Positions 1-9,200 of a stretch of DNA of 64,000 nt are shown here, piece after piece (the first letter of the stretch is position 1; every line of letters begins with the position of its first letter). Source of the stretch: Symbiodinium natans (taxonomy: Eukaryota > Sar > Dinophyceae > Suessiales > Symbiodiniaceae). The translations under genes and the position numbers were made by a program. The DNA lies in the NCBI GenBank assembly GCA_905221605.1, contig CAJNDS010000030.1, positions 1 through 64,000 on the forward strand, written 5' to 3'. The notes below the pieces were generated by a model, which was not told the origin of the DNA, made no database searches, and worked only from the letters and a program-made list of their open reading frames with translations.

Positions 1-1415
1 CTCTCTTTGGGTTTGGGCCATGGATAACATGAAGCTTCCCGGGCTCCCGGGCAGAAATAGCCGCGCCGCCTGGGCAACGAAGATGATGGGATGAAGGGGG
101 TCATCTCAACATCCCCCGAAGCCTCAAAACCTTTAGCTGGTATGGAATCAGCGCCCGCTCAAACCTTTGGGCCTTCCGAGTCAGGAAGGTGTTCCCGAAC
201 CAAAAAGCTTCAAGCATTTAGGACGCTCGACAGGCCATCGCGCCAGACGCCGCATCCCATGCAGCCCTGACAAAACCTAAGGGCCACAACCCCGATCACA
301 GAGTGAAAGGTGTTCGACACCAGCGCTAAGGCACGAAGCTCTGAAGCATAGTTTCGAGAATCTGTGTGAGCCAACATTGTCCATTACGACTCCACGTCAT
401 CTTGTGGTTTCTACGCCCTACATCTTGCAGAGGTTACATTTTTCCCCTGCAGAAGCCACCCCCAGCCTCGCTGGCTTTGAGTGGCTCCAGGGAGTACCCC
501 ACCACCTTCTTCCGAGAGGCTTGGATTTCGGCTGGGGGCTTTGAGTCCCCCAACAAAAAGGGGAACCGCCGTCTCCCCAACATCTCAACATATGCCGTGC
601 CGAGTGCTTTGCCAACAGCAGGTCGGAGCTCATTGAGGACTGGTTGGTTGTCTGAGTTTTTCGCCCCGTTCTTCACTTCGAAAGTCCGGTCTCTGCGCCC
701 TCAGCTGTGGAGCCTTGACCCCGAAACCTCCTCAAACCATCCTCAAGAAATATATGCAGAGTCACGAAACACTTGAACTACTACTAACAACAAGAGATGA
801 GCCCTCTAGACTATAGGCTGCAGCACCAAACCACATCCATCGGTTAAAAAAGGATGGCACACACGGCTGCCCGCGGCCTTGTGCGCCCCCAGCGCCCGAA
901 AAGGCGCCTGGCCAAGGTTCACACTCTCACCCCACCTGGTCCTCTGCTCATTCAAGGCTTCTTGGGGGCTTAAGGATGTTTAGGGATGTTTAGGGACGTT
1001 TAGGGACGTGATTCTTTCAGCCGTTGTTGCTTTGGGTTTTGGGGGCTGTGCCTGGTGCTCCGCGTGCCGAGTATTATCCCTTTCCGGGGCCGGGATTCTC
1101 GGGGCTTGGCTCGCTGGCACAGTGGCACCCTGCTCCATCTCGAGAGTTAGCCAAGCTTGGAGACAGCCATGCCGAGACTAAAGGCTTTTCGGCGACAAGA
1201 GCGGCGAGGACATGGAGCACAGGGCTCCATGTCATCTCCCACCCCTCGCGGAAGGGATTCCGGGACTCCCTTCTTTTGTTTAAGGGCTCGTGGGAGAAAG
1301 TGCCTGCGGCAGGAGCGGTTGGAGATTGTTGGAATCGCCTTGTTTGTAAATTAATCACCTGCAAAGTTAGCTAAGCATTGTCTTGTCTGCGTCTTTAAGG
1401 CGCAAAGGCTTTACC
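1..1415. other. Unassigned left flank
   Basis: No convincing gene is visible. The small open frames on both strands lack recognisable motifs. A short run of degenerate telomere-type units, TTTAGGGAYG, lies at about 972-1008. The stretch ends where the U repeat begins with GAGGGGTGTAG. Confidence 0.5.
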
Positions 1416-1961
1416 GAGGGGTGTAGTTAATTTTGCGGGCCAAATGGACCCCCTAAACTAGGACCCCCAGGCCCCCTTTCCTGGCACGACCTCGATGCTC
1501 AGATTCGGTTGCTGAAAAGCAAAAAGAGGTGCGTTCCAGTGGCTTTCAAACATCTTTGAAGATGATGAAAAAAGCAGCTTGAAACAATGGCCAAGGAATC
1601 CGGCAAATCTTCCAACGCTCCATCGTTTAGAAGTGCTTTGAACAATGGTCAGGCAGCGTGTCTTCTCCGTGAAAAGCTCCTCTTGACCTCCCAAGTCCGC
1701 GATTTTAAATTGCTTGAAACAAGCGTTTTTGAAAGCCTCTGACAGTGCCGTTTGGACAGAAATCAACTGCAGGACGAGACGAGTTCAACTGTACTGCTGA
1801 GACGTCCATGTTGCGCGCGACGCCCAAACCGAACCGTTTTGAAAAGGCAAAGTGTCTTTCCACAATGTGAATAAGTGCGAGCGAAGCGAGCGAAACACCG
1901 GAGTGCATCTAACATGTGTTTTGTTGTCAGAGCTTGTTTTTGATGGTTTTACATTTTGATC

Positions 1962-1966
1962 GTCTG
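1962..1966. other. Target-site duplication GTCTG of E1, left copy
   Basis: GTCTG precedes the left LTR. Uninterrupted U copies read ATCGTCTGACTTTTG at this place, so the duplicated bases come from the repeat itself. Confidence 0.92.
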
Positions 1967-2542
1967 TGTGAAAAGCAGAGCTTTAGCGCAGACTGCTTTT
2001 TCCGTTCGCACTTGAGCCAAACACGTCAGTGTTCAGCTGCACTGTCTTCAGTCAGCAAAGGTGCTCTCTCCAAGAGCAAAGGCTTCAAGTCTTCAAACGA
2101 CATCTCAACTTTGTTTAGACAAAGGAGAATGCAAAAGTAACATGCAAAACATCTTGGTTACTGCTTCAGGACTTCAGGTCTGTTGCAAAACATACAGCAT
2201 GCTCTCAGAATGCCTCAGTCGAGTGTCAAACGGTCACGACACGGTACGAACGACGGGGCAAGGCACACGGAGTGAGTAACGGCCAAAGTCTGTTCCTCAG
2301 AGCTTTGCTTCAGCACTTCCAGATGACTCTCAGGTCAACTCCCGAGAGCTAAAAGCCTCTCTGTGCTTCCCAAAACTCATCCTCGGACTTGCAAACCAAA
2401 ACATGTCAAGTCAAAGCACCTTCATGTCATGCAAACATGCTCATGCCAAAACAAAAACATGTTCTTGCCATGTCACAGCACTCATGTCCTACACATGTAC
2501 CTGCAAGCAACTAGGCAAACAAAGAAATGTCATATTTTCACA
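1967..2542 (-). repeat. 3' LTR of E1 (576 bp)
   Basis: Bounded by TGTGAAAAGC and TTTTCACA, perfect short inverted ends with the canonical TG..CA. It is a direct repeat of 12288-12819, and its extra length lies mainly in small insertions near 2030-2060 and 2090-2100. At 2011-2021 it carries CTTGAGCCAAA, which on the element's strand reads TTTGGCTCAAG, the 3' end of the dinoflagellate spliced leader. Confidence 0.93.
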
Positions 2543-2549
2543 CCCCCTC
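2543..2549 (-). promoter_or_regulatory. Polypurine tract of E1
   Basis: On the minus strand GAGGGGG lies directly against the first base of the 3' LTR (TGTGAAAA). This is the expected place for the plus-strand DNA primer of an LTR element. Confidence 0.75.
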
Positions 2550-2564
2550 ATGCCTATTGCGCGG

Positions 2565-3233
2565 TCAGTCCTTCTTTCGTCTTTCGAGACTTCTCCTGGC
2601 TTCTTTCACCAGGAAGCGGCCTAAGCCCTGCGGATAGACACCTGTCGCTGCTATGCTAGTAGCACTCGCATGCTCGTGGTTGCCTGGGCAAACACAAGAG
2701 GATAAAGTCCAGATAAAACTCGAATCCGAACTGACGAACCACCAATGCTTCAGGATACGGTTGCCAGCTTCCTCGAAACAGCACCGGTCTACCAAACACT
2801 CGTGCTCGAGTCCCAGTCTTTTCGCTGTTGACTTGTAGACTGTTTCTCCCCAAAGGCCAGACCCTTTAGGCCATTCGTGGGAGAGGAGGAGCCTCTCGTG
2901 GCCAGCATAGTCCTGGAAAACTGCTCGTATGCGTCTCCAGGACTTCTTGTGTACCTCCAGACTAGCTCTCCATCTCGCCCGGTTCTTCACGTCCTTTGAG
3001 AAACGCAGGTGCCTAAGGCCACTACCTGCGCTGCACGGCGTAGACAAATGTGCATACACGTAGATTCTTTCGTTAGAAGCCATCTTTTCCAGAATCCCTT
3101 TTAGCAATAAAGAAGCCTCTCTACTCAGCAAGTCTAGCTTCTTGGTGATTCCAAAGTACGCGATGTCACGTTCCCGCTTACAAGCTTGGGCTATCGCGCT
3201 TTCCTCTTCGCAACAGAGTTCCAAGACAACCAT
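2565..3233 (-). other. Methyltransferase-like C-terminal domain of E1 Pol
   Basis: This tail follows RNase H and begins VVLELCC. After about 58 residues comes STPCSAGSGLRH (STPC at 3033-3044) and after a further 56 LSHEWPKG (EWP at 2868-2876). E2 has the same three motifs with nearly the same spacing. The pattern (hydrophobic strand ending E-L-C near a possible SAM site, a Pro-Cys loop, then an E-W-P strand) resembles motifs I, IV and VI of C5-cytosine methyltransferases. The classical PCQ and ENV signatures are absent, so enzymatic activity is an inference. Cytosine methyltransferases have been reported in dinoflagellate retrotransposons, but I cannot place this domain in that group. Confidence 0.55.
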
Positions 3234-6200
3234 GGTGGCCTCCCCAGAAGCAACTCTGTAGGCCTCGTCCTTCCACGAGCTCGGAATTGCGAGCACTTCG
3301 TCGCAGGTATTGGGCTCTTTAAAGGTAACCGAAACGCTAGAGCCTGAAGCTTTTTCTTCCCAGCCAACCGGCTCGGTGGTCAAGCCACAAGCCTCACACA
3401 AGCTTGCCAAACTGTCATTCGTGGGACTTTTCGTTAGAGCATCTGCGGGGTTGATGGCCCCCGGTATGTGCTCAATCGTGAACCTTCCACGATCCACAAG
3501 TTCCTGGAGAAATGCGGCTCTTAACTCTATATGGCGAACTTTCCTCAGCAATGTTCCCATTTTTGAGATACAAACTGCGCTTTCAGAGTCAGAGTAACCC
3601 TTCAAGAGATAGTAACCGGTCTCCCTGTCCTGCGGAATGCCTTCCAAGATGGTCTCTATCAAGAGGGCAATGTAGAGACCTTCCCTGGCTATCTCCGTCA
3701 GCGCCGCGAGCTCACTCTCAGCGCTGGACAGGGCTGTGGTTGATTGCTTTCTGCTAAAAGTCTTCAGACAGCAGTTTTCCCAAGTAATCACACCACCACT
3801 AACCGAATTCAAACTCCAGCTTGCGTCTGTAAAGCAGGAAACCGCCTGAGGATCCGCATCATCTTCCAGGATCTCCCGAGTTGATGGAAACACCTGTACT
3901 CGGTGCGGAAGCCCTTTTATCCACTTAAGGACGTCTCTCATGCACGTTTCAGCAGCCTCGTCTGGCGCCGCCTGGTGCCGGCCCAAAAACCCGCAACAGA
4001 ATTGCAGATCCGGTCGGGAGAGGGCTGCCCATGCAAGCCGACCAAGGGTTCTACGATAGTGTGCGGCCGGGCTAATCTTTTCAGTTTGCCCTTTTCGAAC
4101 CAGGTCGGAGTATCGCTTTTCAAGCGACGGGAGTTTGGGGCTCGGTTTGGTTATATTGTACTCAGAGCAGCACGCGTCTAGATACTTGCTATCTAGCCCG
4201 AAATAGACGCGCTTGTCTCCGGAACGTCGGAAGATTCTCCTACCTAGGAAGGAAACTTCCCCCGCACCATGTTCAGGAATCTCTCCAGTCAGTTTCAGCT
4301 TGTAGCGTTTCTGCAGTCCTTCGAAGACTCTCTTCCCTTCCGAGGGGTCCTCGGAGTAGATCAGCAAATCGTCTACATAGAACAGTACCAACGTCAGACC
4401 CTTCGACGTCTTCCTTCGGTATATCGTAGGGTCCAGGCTTGGACTGAATCCGCTCTTCTCCAAGTACGAACTCAGTTCCTTATACCAAGAAAGCGGTGCC
4501 GATCTCAATCCGTTCATCGCTTTATGAAGACGAAGATACACCTTCTTGTTTCCTGCCTTTTGGGGAACAGAAGAGTCCGCAATACTCACATTGTTTGGGA
4601 GCTCTACGTACTCTGGCCTTGACACTGCAGCGTGCATGAAAGCCACGCTCACGTCACAGCTCAACACTGAGCCTTTCTTGCAAAGCAATGCCAAAAGAAG
4701 CCTTAAACCCTCTAAACTCGTAGTCGGGCTGTAGATGCCTTCGGAAAGCGTCGTGCCTCCCATTGAAGCGTAATCTCTAACCACGAGGCGGGAACGGTAA
4801 AGACCTTTACGTTTGATCGTGTTAACCCACCTGCTCGTGAGAACCCTCCGACCGCTCTCTCGCGCCGACTTACGGGCCTCAGCTTCAGAGATCACTTTCC
4901 CTACTCCAAAAGACTCGAGTTCCTCAAGCTCCAACTTCATCGAAGCATACAAAAGTTCAGGGTCTAACTGTTCACCTGAGGTCTCAGAAACGGCGTTTCG
5001 GGGTACTTGGCACTTGATCTTACTTCCTCCGAATTTGAGAGTAAACGAATCAGCTACTTCTTTAGACGTGGCCAGAATGTCCGGTCCTTTGAACAAAGAC
5101 TCTAACAGATGGTTAGTTAGCCAGTCAATTTCCATGTCCTCTAGGTCATCCGGCTGCATTTCCGGTGACCCAAGTCCGCCTTCCCCCTCATCATCTGTGG
5201 GTTCCACGTAAGACGGAACATCATTCAGAGGATCAGGATCATCTGGTACCATCTCTTCATCTTCGTTTTCAAACCCCGGGTCAGGGTCTTCTGACTTCAC
5301 CGGATCAGGTGGTGGCTCAAACATGATGGGCCTTTCAGGATCCGCTGGGTCTAGAACCAGAGGCTGTGAAGTAGACAGAGCGTGTATGGCCCCTACGTCG
5401 TAGACAGGCTCACCTTTCGCTCCTTCTAAGGCCCTACAGACAGGAAAGATATCGATCTCAGTCTGACCCACTGGAACAGCAAAGACACCGCCCCCTCTAG
5501 GCTCTTTAGGCCCTAGATACACAGCTTTCACTGTTTTCTTTCCCCTGTACTTCTGTTGATGCGCTTTTGAGCCCCCTACTTTAGCGTAGACAAGACATCC
5601 AAACGGCAGGGTCCTCGTACGATGCACAATCTCCTCGTGCAGCCGGTCAATGGGCGTAGTCACGTCCTGGTGACTAAAGCTCCAGAGGTTGTAGCACCTG
5701 GCACTGTAAAGGACACAAGCTTGCCAGAGCATTCCTCCCAGCGGAAGCTTCTTGTTCCAGTCTTCCGGCGCGGAATTCCGCGCAACTTCTCTCTCCAAGT
5801 CTAACCACACTGCCCAAAATCCCTGCTTCATAGTTTCTACTTGTCTTTCAATAGCGCCTTTTGACTGAGGGCGATACCCGGGCACGACGTCCACAATGAC
5901 GCCAGAAACAGCTACATCACCTGTACGGGTAGTCAATTTTTCGGCTAAAGACATCAAAGCCGACTCCTGATCACATCTCACTGTGACCATTTTATTCACA
6001 AGACCCATTTCGCGAATCACTCGTCCAATGTTGTAAAACAGATCCGGATCATCCAAATTCATGGCCGGGATGGCCGTGGTATAGTTCGAAGAACAATGTG
6101 CAAGAAGCAGCACACGAAGACGACCAAAGTAGTAGAAATCCATTCCAATCGTCTGGTCCTCGCGTTGCAAACGCCTTCGCAAGCGTCTCGCAGGAACCTT

Positions 6201-9200
6201 CCCTTTACTCGAGGTGCAGGCTTCACAGTTCACATCATAAGGAAAATGACCTCTGGATCTATGCACTTGCAAAGCCACACTTCGCAGAGGTATCCTCTCT
6301 GAAACTTCTGCACCTCCAGGCGGTTCCGGGGGTTTCGGTGGTTCAACACCTTGAGGTTTCGGAAGCGGACTCTCTTTCTCTCCTCTCTCTTCTCTCTCTG
6401 ACGACCGTGGCATGTCACTATCGAGTTCTAAGGGCTCAGCTTGCGTCCCCTTACCGGGGAGGGGCAGTCCACGCACAACTCTCAGGTGGCTGTGCTCAGA
6501 AGTGGATCTGCTCCCTTTTTCATCATCGCCCTTTCTTCTCAACAAACAACAACCACACACACTCCAAGCACAACACCATGCCATGCACACCAACAAGCTC
6601 CACAAGTTCCTGTCGAGACAAAGGCCCAAGCACATGGCCTTACATGCGAACTTCAAAGAGGCTTTAAAACCTGAGCTCCAAGTTGGTTTCACTACGTGCC
6701 TGCTAAAGACCAGAGTACGTTCTACATCAACTCGAACATAACAGAAACGAGTCTTGATTCGCACTCGGACTCCTTGACGACGATGGTGTAAACGGTACTT
6801 TCGGGATACAAGTTGAGGGTAGTCACCAACTCCTCGAAACCTTTTCAAACACATCTTCAAGAATCGAAACCCTAACCAGAACGAACCCCCCAAGAGACTT
6901 GCTATCACATAGATCGCCAAGCAAGCGAAAACATCCAACGCTTCTCCTGGCATGCAAAACAAAGCACTCCTGGCCGGCAGGGGTCTGTCATGACTCATGT
7001 TCAGGAGGTTTGGGTTCGTGACGTTTCTGAGGTTCACACTTGAGGGTATTTCGGATCTTTGAGGGTACTGCTTAGAAGATCGACGTTCTTTCGGGCTAAT
7101 TAAACGCGGACTTGAGGGTATTTCGGATCTTTGAGGGTACTGCTTAGAAGATCGAAGTTCTTTTGGGCTTCTCTTCAAGGGACCTTCAAGCTCGCACACT
7201 CCTAACCAAGCAAGTCTCACACAGCAACATGTCTGTTCAACTGCTTCACTCATGCTTCTTTCCAAGTCCAAACAAGCCTGAAAGACACTGTGTTTTTCCA
7301 ACGCGCAAGACATGCGATCGGCGCGTTCAGAAACAATTCCACAAAAGGAAGAATTCCGCACAGCCTTTAAGGCCTTCACTTCTTCTGGCAAGGGGAAGGA
7401 AGCACAAACTCCCTCTCTTCGGCTGTTTGACCCAAGCCGCCCGGAGGCGGAAGGGCACCCGCTGCGGATGATGTAGCGGTCTCGGAGGTAGGCCCTTCCT
7501 CCACTGTCACGGTTGCGGGCTCTGGAACTGCAGGCAAAGACTCTACAGCCACTGGCGCTTCTGGAACCGTCAAAGGCGAGGAGGTTGGAACCACAGACCA
7601 GGCCTTCGGTGTAGCCCCCGCTGGTGCCCCTTGGGCTTTCGACAGAGCACCTGGAATTTCCCCAGGAGCTGCCTGCGAAGGCCTGGCCTTGCTTGCCCTC
7701 CATCTGCCCCATGCTTCCTCCTCTTCTGTCTCTCCTGTCTCTGATGCAGCCACCGTAGGCGAAGGTACTGCAACTTGACTCGGAGGCCTCGAGAAAACAT
7801 TGAAGGGGGCAGCTGAAGCCTCTGCATCCGCAGTCTCGACTGGCGCCGCCTCTGCTGGTGCAGGCTCTACTGGTGCATTCAAAAACACAACCTCCTGCCC
7901 GGCACTCTCCGCTGGAGAGTTGTGGGAATCTTGCTCCACCTCCATTGGCGGTTCCGACATGCTCAGTACCTTCCCTCAGGGAAAACCAAGACACGCAAAC
8001 AAGCAAAATGGCTGCGGACAAACATGCGCACTTCAAGCCTTTTGAGGTCCTTTTGGGCTTCCTAACGCAAAACATGCCTGGCTCGGTTGCTTTGGGGCAC
8101 TCACTTCCTTTAAGGGCACACCTCAAACCTTCACTGCCGAAGATCAGAAGCGAAAAGCCTTTCAAACACAACCCCTTCACAAGACATGCCAGCAAAAACA
8201 TCACGTTCCAAACTGCGCACACATGCCGCTGCCAAAAATCATGTTGCTGTCTGACAAAAACATGGCATTTCCTAACAGAATCATGAAGTTTCCTAACCAG
8301 ACTTTCGGAACACAGGCTCCTATCACCACTCAGGACAGGCGTTTTCCTAGTACAGATCATGTCGTGCGGTTTCCTACCGGCGTGTTCTTCAGGAATTTCC
8401 AGGGACCTACTCCTAACTTCAGCCCTCAAACCGCGCAACATGAACTCAAACGGCGTTCCCGTCAAGACGTGGCGGATAGACTTCTCGTCCTTTCCAGGCT
8501 TCTCATCACTCTTCGCTTCTTTCGAAGTCTTCTTCAGGATGCTTGGTCCTGCAGTAATGTCTTTCCTGGGTTCCTTGTCAACAGGAAGAGAGTCGATCTC
8601 CATGTCCGATCCCTTGGATGGGCGTTTAGGAGCTTTCTGCTTCTTTCCGCTAATCGCCCACCAGGCCCGTTTCGCCCCAACCAGGCGGACATTCTTCTTT
8701 CCACCCTTGTAAATGCGAGACCCGGTGCGCGCAAGGTGCGTCTTCCAGCCCCGTTCCGACGCGGACCACGGAGATACCACATTGAAAGGCACGTCCGCCA
8801 CAAGGACGTCCTCCAACGTCAACGAAACGTCGCCGAAACGAACTTCCAGATCAACGACATTCGATACGTTTATGATGTCTCCTGAGGCACTATAGAGCGT
8901 CACCGTGCGATCATGGTACTTGCAGACACGAAATCCTGACAGATGATCTGCTGAGACGATGTGGCATGTGGCTCCACTATCGACCAGCCACACATCACGA
9001 TGCTCTACCTGCAGCGAAGCGCAGACGTATGCCGCATCTCCCTTCGAGGTGCTTCCAGTCAGGGTGCCTACCTTCTCATCTACAGTGACTTTCGGCCCTA
9101 CAGCGACCGGTCTAGGGACTGCCTCTACGGGCTTAGGCTTCTCAGGCTCAGGCTGGCTCAGTACTTCTCGTACAGCAGAAGGCTTGGCAAACCTCATCGC

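Noticed and set aside
1458-1766. Minus-strand 102-codon frame (MISVQTALSEAF...) present in all U copies
   Set aside because: It recurs only because the DNA repeat is recent. In U4 a one-base deletion fuses it with another frame. No motif or codon pattern supports a protein.
6096-6741. Overlapping plus-strand frames (68-189 codons) over E1 Pol
   Set aside because: Shadows opposite the integrase and linker of Pol.
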